DNA of 64,000 nucleotides, taken from Actinomadura litoris (GTDB lineage: Bacteria; Actinomycetota; Actinomycetes; Streptosporangiales; Streptosporangiaceae). The position numbers were made by a program, and so were the translations under genes. Under the pieces are notes generated by a model. It was not told the DNA's origin. It did not search any database and was given only the letters and a program-made list of their open reading frames with translations. Positions 33,661 through 42,499 of this stretch are shown one piece after another (position 1 is the first letter of the stretch; the number at the start of each line of letters is the position of its first letter). The stretch covers positions 434,001 through 498,000 of the forward strand of contig NZ_WOFH01000006.1 of NCBI RefSeq assembly GCF_009733595.1. Reading direction: 5' to 3'.

Positions 33661-34908
33661 TTGCCGATCGACACCTTCGTCGACCTCGCCGACCCCGACC
33701 ACTTCCTGGACGACGAGACCCCCTGGCGGATGTTCGAGACGCTGCGCCGCTCCGCGCCCGTCCACTGGAACCCCGAGGAGGACGGCGGCGGCTTCTGGTC
33801 GCTGACCCGGCACGCCGACATCGTCGCCGCCGACCGCGACCAGGCCACCTTCACCTCGGAGAGGTTCGTCAACCTCGAAGAGGTGGACGAGCGGCAGGCC
33901 GCGATCCGCCGCTCGATGCTGGAGACCGACGGCCCCCGCCACCTGGCGCTCCGCCGGATCCTGTCCCGCGAGTTCACCCCCCGCGCCGTCGCCGGCTACG
34001 AGACGTTCCTGCGCGGCCTCACCGCCCGCACCCTCGACAGGGCGCTGGCCAAGGGCACCTTCGACTTCGTCGAGGAGGTCGCGGCCGACTTCCCGATCAA
34101 CGTCCTGGCCCGCATGCTGGACGTCCCGGACGGCGACACCCAGCGCCTCATCGACTGGGGCAACCGGATCATCGCCAACACCGACCCCGACTACGCCGAC
34201 GTCCTGCTGCACAGCGCCGAGAGCGAGCGCTACCGCGACCTGCCCTTCCGCAGCCCCGCGTCGCTGGAGGTCTTCGAATACGGCCGCGAGCTGGCCGCCC
34301 GGCGGCGCGGCGGCGCGGCCACCGACCTCGTCAGCCGCCTGGTCAACCAGGCCCCGATCGACGGCGAGCCCCTCTCGGCCCGCGACTTCGACAACTACTT
34401 CCTGCTGCTGGTCGTCGCGGGCAACGAGACCACCCGGCACGCCATCACCCACACCATGCGCGCGCTGATCGACCACCCCGACCAGGCGGACCTGCTGCGC
34501 GCCGACCTCGCCCGGATGCCCACCGCCGTGGAGGAGTTCCTCCGCTGGTCCTCGCCCGTCTACCACTTCCGCCGCACCGCGACCCGCGACACCGAGGTGA
34601 ACGGCACCGCGATCCGCGAGGGCGACAAGGTCGTCCTGTGGTTCGCCTCCGGCAACCGCGACGAGGACGTCTTCGCGGACGCCGGCCGGTTCGACGTCAC
34701 CCGCACCCCGAACGACCACATCACGTTCGGGAAGGGCGGCCCGCACTACTGCATGGGCGCCGCGCTGGCCCGCCTGGAGATGCGCGTGATGTTCGAGGAG
34801 CTGCTGCCCCGCCTGGCCGGCATCAGCCTCGCGGGGGACGTCCGCCGCGTCCGCTCCAACTTCGTGAACGGCATCAAGGAGATGCCGGTGACCGTGACCC
34901 TCGCCTGA
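33661..34908 (+). CDS. Cytochrome P450
   Basis: A 415-residue bacterial P450. The I-helix is VVAGNETTRHAI, ExxR is seen in the K-helix region, and the heme loop FGKGGPHYCMG has its Cys at about residue 364. The style (NETTRHAITH, FVNGIKEMPV) resembles CYP125/142-like actinobacterial enzymes, though the substrate need not be a steroid. The TTG start is 22 bp after the ligase stop with AAGGAG seven bases upstream, so it is co-transcribed with the ligase. No ferredoxin or reductase gene is adjacent. A role in oxidising the gamma-glutamyl amine is a hypothesis. Confidence 0.92.
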   Translation: MPIDTFVDLADPDHFLDDETPWRMFETLRRSAPVHWNPEEDGGGFWSLTRHADIVAADRDQATFTSERFVNLEEVDERQAAIRRSMLETDGPRHLALRRILSREFTPRAVAGYETFLRGLTARTLDRALAKGTFDFVEEVAADFPINVLARMLDVPDGDTQRLIDWGNRIIANTDPDYADVLLHSAESERYRDLPFRSPASLEVFEYGRELAARRRGGAATDLVSRLVNQAPIDGEPLSARDFDNYFLLLVVAGNETTRHAITHTMRALIDHPDQADLLRADLARMPTAVEEFLRWSSPVYHFRRTATRDTEVNGTAIREGDKVVLWFASGNRDEDVFADAGRFDVTRTPNDHITFGKGGPHYCMGAALARLEMRVMFEELLPRLAGISLAGDVRRVRSNFVNGIKEMPVTVTLA

Positions 34909-34918
34909 ACAGACGAAA

Positions 34919-34941
34919 GCGGGGCCCTGTACGGGCCCCGC
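34919..34941. terminator. Bidirectional terminator hairpin
   Basis: GCGGGGCCC-TGTAC-GGGCCCCGC, nine-base perfect arms, lying between the convergent P450 and aldehyde dehydrogenase stops. Confidence 0.85.
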
Positions 34942-34951
34942 GTCCGGCGTT

Positions 34952-36379
34952 TCAGAGGGGGAGGCCGGTGAAGATCAGGACCTTCTCCTCCGTGTAGTCG
35001 GCCATGGCGGAGCGGAGGCCCTCGCGGCCCACGCCCGAGTCCTTGACGCCGCCGTAGGGCATCTGGTCGGCGCGGTAGGACGGCACGTCGCCGATGACGA
35101 CGCCGCCGACCTCCAGCTCGCGGTGGGCGCGGAACGCGATGTCGAGGCTCCGGGTGAACACGCCCGCCTGGAGGCCGAACTTGGAGTCGTTGACCAGCGC
35201 GAACGCCTCGTCGACACCGTCCACGGGCTGGACGACCATGACCGGGCCGAAGATCTCCTCGCGCGACACCTTGGCGTCGGCGGGGACGTCGGTGAGGACG
35301 GTCGGCGCGTAGGCCGCGCCCTCGCGGGTGCCGCCGGCCAGGATCTTCGCCCCGGCGGCGACGGCCTCGTCCACCCAGGACTCGACGCGCTCGGCGGCGT
35401 CCTGGCTGACCAGCGGGCCGACCTGGGTCTTGTCGTCCCACGGGTCGCCGGTGACCAGGCCGCCGACGGTCTCGACCAGCTTCGGCAGGAACGCCTCGTA
35501 GACGGAGCGGTCCACGTAGACGCGCTGGACGGCGATGCAGCTCTGCCCGGCCTGGTAGTTGGAGAACAGGCCGATCCGCTTGGCGGCCCAGTCGAGGTCG
35601 GCGTCGGGCAGGACGACCGCCGCGCCGTTGCCGCCGAGTTCGAGCGTGACGTGCTTGCGGGGCACCTGGTCGTTGATCGCCCAGCCGACGGGCACCGAGC
35701 CGGTGAACGACACGATCGGCAGGCGCGGGTCGTCCACGAGCGCGGCGGCGCGGTCGTTCGGGACGGTCAGGACGGAGAACATCCCGGCGGGCAGGTCGGT
35801 CTCGGCGAGCAGCTCGCCGAGCAGGAGCGCCGACAGCGGCGTCGCGGGGGCGGGCTTCAGCACGATCGGCGTGCCCACCGCGATCGCCGGGGCGATCTTG
35901 TGCGCGGCCAGGTTGAGCGGGAAGTTGAACGGGGAGATGCCGAGCACCGGGCCCTTGGGGACGCGGGTGATGTAGGCCATCCGCCCCTCGGCCGCGGGGT
36001 CGGTGTCGAGCCGCTGGGTGGTGGCGCTGAACCGGCGGGTCTCCTCGGCCGCGAACCGGAACGTGGAGACCGCGCGGGCCACCTCGCCGCGCGCCCACAG
36101 CAGCGGCTTGCCGTTCTCGGCGGTGATCAGCCGGGCGACCTCGTCGGCGCGCTCGGCGAGCCGCGCCGACACGTGCGCGAGGGCCTCGGCGCGGACGTGC
36201 AGGGGCAGCGCCGCCGCCTCGGCGCGGACCGCGTCGGCCGCCGCCAGCGCCTCCTCCACCTGCTCCGGCGTCGGCACGGCGACGGTCCCGACCACCCGGC
36301 CGTCGTAGGGGTGCGTCACGGTCAGCTCGCCGGCACCGGTCTCGGCCCGGCCGGCCAGCCAGAATGGGGTCACGTTCAT
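34952..36379 (-). CDS. NAD(P)-dependent aldehyde dehydrogenase (succinate-semialdehyde type likely)
   Basis: A 475-residue aldehyde dehydrogenase. The general base is in LELGGNGAAVV and the catalytic Cys in AGQSCIAVQRV. The ATG is four bases after the stop of the PucR-type regulator, so the two form one operon. An omega-amino-acid aminotransferase is divergently encoded beyond the regulator; together they could turn GABA into succinate. No copy of the MarR-type operator is seen here, so control is probably by the PucR protein. Confidence 0.88.
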   Translation of the reverse strand: MNVTPFWLAGRAETGAGELTVTHPYDGRVVGTVAVPTPEQVEEALAAADAVRAEAAALPLHVRAEALAHVSARLAERADEVARLITAENGKPLLWARGEVARAVSTFRFAAEETRRFSATTQRLDTDPAAEGRMAYITRVPKGPVLGISPFNFPLNLAAHKIAPAIAVGTPIVLKPAPATPLSALLLGELLAETDLPAGMFSVLTVPNDRAAALVDDPRLPIVSFTGSVPVGWAINDQVPRKHVTLELGGNGAAVVLPDADLDWAAKRIGLFSNYQAGQSCIAVQRVYVDRSVYEAFLPKLVETVGGLVTGDPWDDKTQVGPLVSQDAAERVESWVDEAVAAGAKILAGGTREGAAYAPTVLTDVPADAKVSREEIFGPVMVVQPVDGVDEAFALVNDSKFGLQAGVFTRSLDIAFRAHRELEVGGVVIGDVPSYRADQMPYGGVKDSGVGREGLRSAMADYTEEKVLIFTGLPL

Positions 36380-36383
36380 GCGC

Positions 36384-37997
36384 TCACGCTATCTCCGGCG
36401 GGCCGGAACGCGAGGCTCCAGGATGTCCAATCCGGTCGTCCTCGCTGGACGCCACGGCCAGCGCGATCCACAGCTCAGCGCGGACGGCCGGGTCGTCGGG
36501 GTCGCGGTCGAGGAGCTCGGCGGCCTTGCGCATCCGCGCCCGCAGCGTGTGCCGGTGGACGCCGAGCGCCCGCGCCGCCGCCTCGCCCTGCCCGTTCGCC
36601 GCGACGTAGGCCCGCAGCGTCTCCACCAGGCCCTCCGCGCGCAGCGGCGCGAGCAGGCCGGTTGCGAAGCCGCGGGCCGCGCCGGGGTCGAGCAGGCCGA
36701 GCAGCCCCTGGCCGGGGAGGTCGGCGTAGCGGAGCACGGGCCTTCCGTGGCGCCGGGCCGCGCTCCGCGCCTCCTCCGCCTGCTGGAGGGCGGTCTCCAG
36801 CTCGCCGCCCCGCGCGGTCGCCATGGTGACCGGGTCGCTCACCCCGACCGGGCCGGTGACGGCCGGGGGGCTTGAGGTCGGCGCGGTCGAGGTCGGCGCG
36901 GTCGAGGCCGGTGGCGCCGACACCGGCGGGGCTGACGCCGGTGGCGCCGACGCCGGTGGGGGCGGGGCCAGGAGCGAGGTGACGGCGTCGGTCAGGTCGT
37001 CGGGGACGATGACGGCGGTCCGGCGGCCGGGGCCAGGCAGCGGGACGGCCAGGCAGCGCTCGCCGGACGGGTCGGAGTCCAGCGCGTCCAGGACGGGGCC
37101 CGCGCACGCCAGCACGCGGACGGGCCCGCGCGGCACGGCCGGGCCCGCCGGGGGCAGCCCGAGCAGCAGCGCGCCGAGCGCCGCCCGGGTCTCGCGGCCC
37201 GTACGCGGCGCCTCGGACTGGAGGGTCAGCAGCGCGACGGCCGCGCCCACGATCGTGTGCGCGACATGGGGGAGGGGCGCCTCGGTGCCCACCGCGAGGA
37301 AGCCGCGCGGCCTGCCGCTCAGCCCGACCCGCTGCAAAACGATGTTCTCACCCGGCACCGACAGCGCGACGCTCGCCAGCGCGCCGTCGGCGGGGCGGGC
37401 GTTCGGGCCGCGCAGCCGCGCCAGGTCGGCGGCCAGGGCCCCGGCGCGGTCGCGGGCGGCGGCGGGCTCGGCGTGCCGGACGGCGCCGGACGGGTCGAGC
37501 AGCAGCGCCCAGCCGTCGAGCAGCCGCGCGAGGCGGGCGACGAGGGGGCCGGGCCCGGCGAGCGCGGCGCGGGTCAGCTCGCGCTGGGCCCCGAAGGCGC
37601 GGGTGACGTCCTCGTACCACTCGGCCGCCAGCATGCGGGACACGGCCTTGCCGACCGCGATGAACGGGGTCGGGCGCGGCACCTCCAGCAGCACGAGGCC
37701 GCGGTCGCGGGCGGCGGCGAGCAGCTCGGGCGGGACCTCGGCGTGGATCACCCCGACCGCGAAGCCGAGCCCGGCGACACCGCGCCCGACCAGCCGGTCG
37801 ACGTAGCGGGCGGCGCCCGCCGGGGTCAGCCGCATTCCGGTGGTGAGCACCAGCTCGCCGCCCTCCAGGAAGGGCGTCGGGTCCTCCAGCTCGCTGACCG
37901 CGACCCAGACGACCGGCGTGTCGGGGACGCGCGGGCCGGTGAGCACCCGCAGGCCGAGCTGCGGCAGCGCGGCCACGGCGGCGAGGGTGGGCGGCAT
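36384..37997 (-). CDS. PucR-family transcriptional regulator
   Basis: A 537-residue regulator with an N-terminal PucR domain (about 1-125), a middle GGDEF-like region, and a C-terminal PucR-type helix-turn-helix (AAARALGVHRHTLRARMRKAAELL, about 485-508). Residues about 345-375 are a Pro/Ala/Ser/Thr linker encoded by 15-bp DNA repeats. Such proteins control purine, GABA or amine genes. It is upstream of the aldehyde dehydrogenase in the same operon and divergent from the aminotransferase, the usual place for a local activator. Confidence 0.9.
   Translation of the reverse strand: MPPTLAAVAALPQLGLRVLTGPRVPDTPVVWVAVSELEDPTPFLEGGELVLTTGMRLTPAGAARYVDRLVGRGVAGLGFAVGVIHAEVPPELLAAARDRGLVLLEVPRPTPFIAVGKAVSRMLAAEWYEDVTRAFGAQRELTRAALAGPGPLVARLARLLDGWALLLDPSGAVRHAEPAAARDRAGALAADLARLRGPNARPADGALASVALSVPGENIVLQRVGLSGRPRGFLAVGTEAPLPHVAHTIVGAAVALLTLQSEAPRTGRETRAALGALLLGLPPAGPAVPRGPVRVLACAGPVLDALDSDPSGERCLAVPLPGPGRRTAVIVPDDLTDAVTSLLAPPPPASAPPASAPPVSAPPASTAPTSTAPTSSPPAVTGPVGVSDPVTMATARGGELETALQQAEEARSAARRHGRPVLRYADLPGQGLLGLLDPGAARGFATGLLAPLRAEGLVETLRAYVAANGQGEAAARALGVHRHTLRARMRKAAELLDRDPDDPAVRAELWIALAVASSEDDRIGHPGASRSGPPEIA
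36874..36963 (-). repeat. Six 15-bp units in the PucR linker
   Basis: Two identical copies of GAGGTCGGCGCGGTC (36874-36888, 36889-36903) are followed by four diverged copies to 36963. They encode a flexible Pro/Ala/Ser/Thr linker on the minus strand. Confidence 0.85.
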
Positions 37998-38103
37998 CGC
38001 GGTTCCTTAGTCCGGCGGTTCTGTGCAGGGTGTCCATCCGGGCGGGCGGATTTCGCCGTCCCGTACGGTTCATCGTAGGCGCGGTCCGGCTTATGTTCGC
38101 GCC

Positions 38104-39456
38104 ATGACCAGCCAGGATTCCGGCGGTTCGAGCCGCCTGCCGCAGGAGCGCCGCGTCGTGACCGAGATCCCGGGGCCGCGCTCCCGGGAGTTGCAGGAGC
38201 GCCGCGCCGCGGCGGTGCCGCCGGGGGTCGGCAGCGTCCTGCCGGTCTACGTGACGGACGCGGGCGGCGGCGTGGTCGTCGACGCGGACGGCAACAGCCT
38301 GATCGACTTCGGCTCGGGCATCGCGGTGACCGGCGTCGGCAACGCCAACCCGCGCGTCGCCGAGCGGGTCAAGGCGCAGGCGGACCGGTTCACGCACACG
38401 TGCTTCATGGTCGCGCCCTACGAGTCCTACGTGCGGGTCTGCGAGAACCTCAACCGGATCACGCCCGGCGACCACGAGAAGCGGTCGTTCCTGGTCAACA
38501 GCGGCGCGGAGGCGGTGGAGAACGCCGTCAAGATCGCGCGGTACGCGACCGGGCGGCAGGCCGTGGTGGTGTTCGACCACGGCTACCACGGCCGGACGCT
38601 GCTGACGATGACGCTGACCGCCAAGAGCATGCCCTACAAGCACGGGTTCGGCCCGTACGCGCCCGAGGTGTACCGGATGCCGCTGGCGTACCCGTTCCGG
38701 TGGCCGTCCGGGCCGGAGAACTGCGGCCCGGAGGCGGCGGCGCAGGCGATCGACCAGATCTCCAAGCAGATCGGCGCGCGGAGCGTGGCGGCGGTCGTGG
38801 TGGAGCCGATCCAGGGCGAGGGCGGGTTCATCGAGCCCGCGCCCGGGTTCCTGCCCGCGATCGCGGAGTTCTGCCGGGCCAACGGCATCGTGTTCGTCGC
38901 CGACGAGGTGCAGACCGGGTTCGCGCGGACGGGCGACCTGTTCGCCTGCGAGCACGAGGGGATCGTCCCCGACCTCGTCGTGACGGCGAAGGGCATCGCG
39001 GGCGGGCTGCCGCTGGCGGGCGTCACCGGCCGCGCCGAGATCATGGACAGCGTGCACGGCGGCGGCCTCGGCGGCACCTACGGCGGCAACCCGCTGGCCT
39101 GCGAGGCGGCGCTGGCCGTCCTGGAGGAGATCGAGGAGGGCAAGCTCACCGAGCGGGCCCGCCGGATCGGCGAGGTCATGCTGCCCCGGCTCCGCGCGCT
39201 GGCGGGACGGTACGGCGCGATCGGCGACGTGCGCGGGCGCGGCGCGATGGTGGCGATCGAACTCGTCCGGGAGGGCACCAAGGAGCCCGACCCGGCGCTC
39301 ACCGCCGAGATCGCCCGCCGCTGCCACGCGAAGGGGCTGCTCGTGCTCACGGCCGGGACGTACGGGAACGTCCTGAGGTTCCTGCCGCCGCTCGTCATCC
39401 CGGAGCACCTGCTGCTGGAGGGCCTCGACGTCCTTGAGGAGGCGTTCGCGGGCTGA
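38104..39456 (+). CDS. gabT: 4-aminobutyrate-type aminotransferase (class III)
   Basis: A 450-residue PLP enzyme. It has SGAEAVENAVKIAR, FDHGYHGRT, the Asp motif FVADEVQTGFARTG, and the PLP Lys in VVTAKGIAGGLPL. Length and motifs match GABA or other omega-amino-acid aminotransferases. A TTATGT -10-like box ends seven bases before the ATG, so a leaderless message is likely. It is divergent from the PucR regulator. Confidence 0.93.
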   Translation: MTSQDSGGSSRLPQERRVVTEIPGPRSRELQERRAAAVPPGVGSVLPVYVTDAGGGVVVDADGNSLIDFGSGIAVTGVGNANPRVAERVKAQADRFTHTCFMVAPYESYVRVCENLNRITPGDHEKRSFLVNSGAEAVENAVKIARYATGRQAVVVFDHGYHGRTLLTMTLTAKSMPYKHGFGPYAPEVYRMPLAYPFRWPSGPENCGPEAAAQAIDQISKQIGARSVAAVVVEPIQGEGGFIEPAPGFLPAIAEFCRANGIVFVADEVQTGFARTGDLFACEHEGIVPDLVVTAKGIAGGLPLAGVTGRAEIMDSVHGGGLGGTYGGNPLACEAALAVLEEIEEGKLTERARRIGEVMLPRLRALAGRYGAIGDVRGRGAMVAIELVREGTKEPDPALTAEIARRCHAKGLLVLTAGTYGNVLRFLPPLVIPEHLLLEGLDVLEEAFAG

Positions 39457-39470
39457 CCTGCGCAAACGCC

Positions 39471-39503
39471 GGCCACCGGCCCCCGGTAGGGGGACCGGTG
39501 GCC
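39471..39503 (+). terminator. Terminator after the aminotransferase
   Basis: GGCCACCGG plus a C-run pairs with a G-run plus CCGGTGGCC (one bulged base), followed by TTAT. It begins 15 bp after the stop codon. Confidence 0.8.
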
Positions 39504-39554
39504 TTATGCTGCCCAGTGGGAAGTGAAGTGCGTCACTCTGTTATAGGTTCGTGA

Positions 39555-39607
39555 TTGACCGTTCATCGTTTGGCCCCATACGTTCGCCATACGTTTGGGC
39601 CCAAATT
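39555..39607 (+). promoter_or_regulatory. Promoter with two shared operators, sites 9 and 10 (amidohydrolase-ABC unit)
   Basis: A -35 TTGACC (39555-39560), 18-base spacer, -10 TACGTT (39579-39584). Site 9, ATCGTTTGGCCCCATACGTT (39565-39584), covers the -10. Site 10 contains the perfect palindrome TTTGGGCCCAAA (39594-39605) just downstream. The ATG follows at 39625 after an AAGGAG ribosome site. Confidence 0.75.
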
Positions 39608-39624
39608 AAGGAGCAGGGGCGCAC

Positions 39625-41325
39625 ATGAACCACTCCCCGGACCTGGTGCTACTGGACGGCGAGGTCCTCACGGCCGACGCGCGGTTCTCGGTGGCGCAGG
39701 CTGTGGCCATCACCGGCGGGAAGATCACAGCGGTCGGTTCGACCGAGGACGTACGCGCGCTGGCCGGCCCCCGCACCCAGGTCGTCGACCTGCGCGGGCG
39801 CACGGCCCTGCCCGGCATCAACGACTCGCACCTGCACGGCTGCGCGTTCGGCGTCAACCGCCCGCCGCTCGCCCTGGACGTGGCGCACCCGGCGGTCCTC
39901 TCGATCGCCGACATCGTCGCCACCGTGAAGGAGGCGGCGTCCCGCACCCCCGAGGGCGAGTGGATCCGCGGGAACGGCTGGGACCCCGGCTACCTGACCG
40001 AGTGCCTCGACGGCGGGCGGATGCCGAACCGCACCGACCTCGACGCGGTCGCCCCGTCCCACCCCGTGTACCTCCAGGACTTCAGCGGCCACCTCACCTG
40101 GGCCAACACGCGGGCGCTGGAACTCGCCGGGATCACCGCCGACAGCGAGTCGCCGGAGGGCGGCCGCATCCACGTGGACGGCGCCGGCAACCCGACCGGC
40201 CTGCTCGCCGAGGGCGCGCAGGACCTCCTCCAGCGGCACCTGCCCGCCTACACCCGCGCCCAGATCGAGCAGGCGATCCGCGAGGCGGTGGGCGCCCTCC
40301 AGCGGGAGGGCATCACCAGCTACACCGAGCCGGGCCTCGGTCCGGGCGGCAAGAGCCTGTTCGCGGGCGCCGCGAGCCAGCTCACCCTGGACGTCTACGG
40401 CGACCTCGCCCGCGCCGGCGACCTCGGCGCGCGCGTCAGCGTCCTGCTGCTGCTGACCGGGATGAGCGGCTCGGCCGCCGAGATCGCCGAGGGGCTCGCG
40501 AACGCGAAGACCCCGCAGGACGTCGACCCGCGCATCCTCAACGTCATCGGCGTGAAGCTGTTCGCCGACGGCATCCCGCCCAACGAGACCGCGTGGATGC
40601 GCGACCAGTACCCCGGCGGCGACTTCGGCTGCCTGTGCGTGCACGGCGCCGCCGACGCGCTGCGCACCCGCGAGCTGAACGAGATGATCCGGCTCGCGCA
40701 CGTCGCCGGCCACCAGCTCGGCGTGCACGTCACCGGGGACCGTGCCATCGACGCCGTCGTGGACGCCTTCGAGGCCGCGCAGGCCGAGCACCCCCGCGAC
40801 GACCCGCGCCACTACGTGATCCACGCCGACCTGCTCGGGCCGCAGAGCATGCGCAAGCTCGCCCGGCACGGCTTCGGCGCGAACATGAACCCGGCGATCA
40901 AATGGATGATCGTTGACATGCTGGAGGAGCAGCTCGGCCATGAGCGGGCGGCCTACCAGTATCCCGTCCGATCGGCGATCGAGGCCGGTATCCCGGTCAC
41001 CGCCAGCTCGGACGCGCCCGTCGCCTCGCCCAACTGGCGGCAGGGCGTGGCGGCGATGCTGCTGCGCGAGTCCAAGGCCAGCGGCCGGACGTTCGGCCCC
41101 GAGCAGCGCGTCGGGCTGCCGGAGGCCGTCCGCGCCTACACCGTGAACGCCGCCTGGCAGGACTTCGCCGAGGACTGGAAGGGCACCCTCGAACCCGGCA
41201 AGGCCGCCGACGTCACCGTCCTGGACGGGACGCTCACCGCCCTCGACCCCCACGACCTCCCGGACGTCCCCGTCGCCCTGACCGTCTTCGACGGCGGGAT
41301 CGTCCACAGCACCGAAGGTCTCTGA
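39625..41325 (+). CDS. YtcJ-like metal-dependent amidohydrolase
   Basis: A 566-residue amidohydrolase-superfamily enzyme. The metal motif is NDSHLHG (about 66-72), GVKLFADG carries the bridging Lys region, HVTGDRA and HADLL give further His ligands, and SSDAPV carries the Asp. YtcJ/NfdA-type members hydrolyse N-formyl or other amide bonds, so it may release the amine or acid from an N-acyl substrate. It is first in a six-gene unit; the binding-protein gene starts two bases after its stop. Confidence 0.88.
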   Translation: MNHSPDLVLLDGEVLTADARFSVAQAVAITGGKITAVGSTEDVRALAGPRTQVVDLRGRTALPGINDSHLHGCAFGVNRPPLALDVAHPAVLSIADIVATVKEAASRTPEGEWIRGNGWDPGYLTECLDGGRMPNRTDLDAVAPSHPVYLQDFSGHLTWANTRALELAGITADSESPEGGRIHVDGAGNPTGLLAEGAQDLLQRHLPAYTRAQIEQAIREAVGALQREGITSYTEPGLGPGGKSLFAGAASQLTLDVYGDLARAGDLGARVSVLLLLTGMSGSAAEIAEGLANAKTPQDVDPRILNVIGVKLFADGIPPNETAWMRDQYPGGDFGCLCVHGAADALRTRELNEMIRLAHVAGHQLGVHVTGDRAIDAVVDAFEAAQAEHPRDDPRHYVIHADLLGPQSMRKLARHGFGANMNPAIKWMIVDMLEEQLGHERAAYQYPVRSAIEAGIPVTASSDAPVASPNWRQGVAAMLLRESKASGRTFGPEQRVGLPEAVRAYTVNAAWQDFAEDWKGTLEPGKAADVTVLDGTLTALDPHDLPDVPVALTVFDGGIVHSTEGL

Positions 41326-41326
41326 C

Positions 41327-42499
41327 ATGCGAATCGCACCTCTCCTCGCCGCGGCCGTCCTGGTCGCGCCCCTGGCGGCATGCGCGGACGACAGCTCCGG
41401 CTCCGCCTCCGGGCCCATCAACATCGGCTCGGTCTCGACGCTGAGCGGCCCGGTCACCTTTCCCGAGGCGTCCCAGGCCGCCCGCGCCGTGTTCGACGAC
41501 GTCAACGCGAACGGCGGCATCAACGGCCGCAAGATCGCCTACACCGCCGCCGACGACAAGGGCGACCCGGCCAGCGCCGCGCTCGCCGCCCGCGACGTCA
41601 TCCAGAACAAGAAGGCCGTCGCGCTCGCGGGCGGCGCGAGCCTCGTCGACTGCCAGGTCAACGGCCCGCTCTACAAGCGCAACAAGATCACCGACGTGCG
41701 CGGCATCGGGGTGGACCCCGGCTGCTTCACCTCGCCGAACATCTCGCCGGTCAACACCGGCCCGTTCTTCGGCTCGACCGTGACGCTGTACTACGCGTCC
41801 GAGAAGCTGAAGCTGAACAAGATCTGCGCGTTCTTCTCCATCATCGGCAGCACCGCGAACGCCTACCGCGAGGGCGTCGACCGCTGGTCCAAGATCACCG
41901 GTAAGAAGCTGCTGGTCAACGACCTGAGCCTGTCGGCCTCCACCACCGACTTCACCCCCTACGTGCTGCGCGCCCGCAGCGCCGGCTGCGAGGCCGTGCT
42001 GTTCAACGGCGTCGAGCCGATGTCGATCGGCTGGGTCAAGGCCGCGCAGGCGCAGAAGATCAACAACATCAAGTGGCTGTTCCTCGCCTCCACCTACACG
42101 GTCGAGGCGTCCAAGGCCCTCGGCCCGGCGGGCAAGAACGTCGTGGCGCTGTCGGAGTTCGAGCCCTACACCGACGAGCAGTCCGCCGCGAACAAGGACT
42201 GGCGGGCGACGATGACCAAGCACAAGGTGCCCCTCACCGCGTTCGCGCAGGGCGGCTACCTCGCGGCCCAGCACCTGGTCACGGTGCTGCGCTCGATCAA
42301 GGGCGACATCACCCGCGAGAAGGTCACCAAGGCGATGGAGGACCTCAAGCCGCTGCCCTCGGGCATGACGGGCATGCCGTTCGCGTTCGGCACCGGCGAC
42401 GCGCACGCCTCCAACCTCGCCGCCAAGTTCGTGAAGCCGGACGCGAAGGGCGGTTGGAGCGTCCTGACGCCCGAGTGGGTCAAGCTGCCCAATGCTTGA
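41327..42499 (+). CDS. ABC transporter substrate-binding lipoprotein (LivK type)
   Basis: A 390-residue binding protein with a signal peptide and lipobox (LAAC, Cys near residue 19). The Leu/Ile/Val-binding-protein fold follows (INIGSVSTLSGPVTFPE; VNANGGINGRK). Such proteins bind amino acids, amides, urea or aromatic acids outside the membrane. Its operon neighbours are both permeases and both ATPases, so the importer is complete. The permease ATG lies inside its last codons. Confidence 0.92.
   Translation: MRIAPLLAAAVLVAPLAACADDSSGSASGPINIGSVSTLSGPVTFPEASQAARAVFDDVNANGGINGRKIAYTAADDKGDPASAALAARDVIQNKKAVALAGGASLVDCQVNGPLYKRNKITDVRGIGVDPGCFTSPNISPVNTGPFFGSTVTLYYASEKLKLNKICAFFSIIGSTANAYREGVDRWSKITGKKLLVNDLSLSASTTDFTPYVLRARSAGCEAVLFNGVEPMSIGWVKAAQAQKINNIKWLFLASTYTVEASKALGPAGKNVVALSEFEPYTDEQSAANKDWRATMTKHKVPLTAFAQGGYLAAQHLVTVLRSIKGDITREKVTKAMEDLKPLPSGMTGMPFAFGTGDAHASNLAAKFVKPDAKGGWSVLTPEWVKLPNA

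Noticed and set aside
37998-38103. MarR-type operator between PucR and gabT (CCGTACGGTTCATCG)
   Set aside because: Only a half-site-like CGTACGG is present, with no matching second half, so this unit was left out of the regulon.
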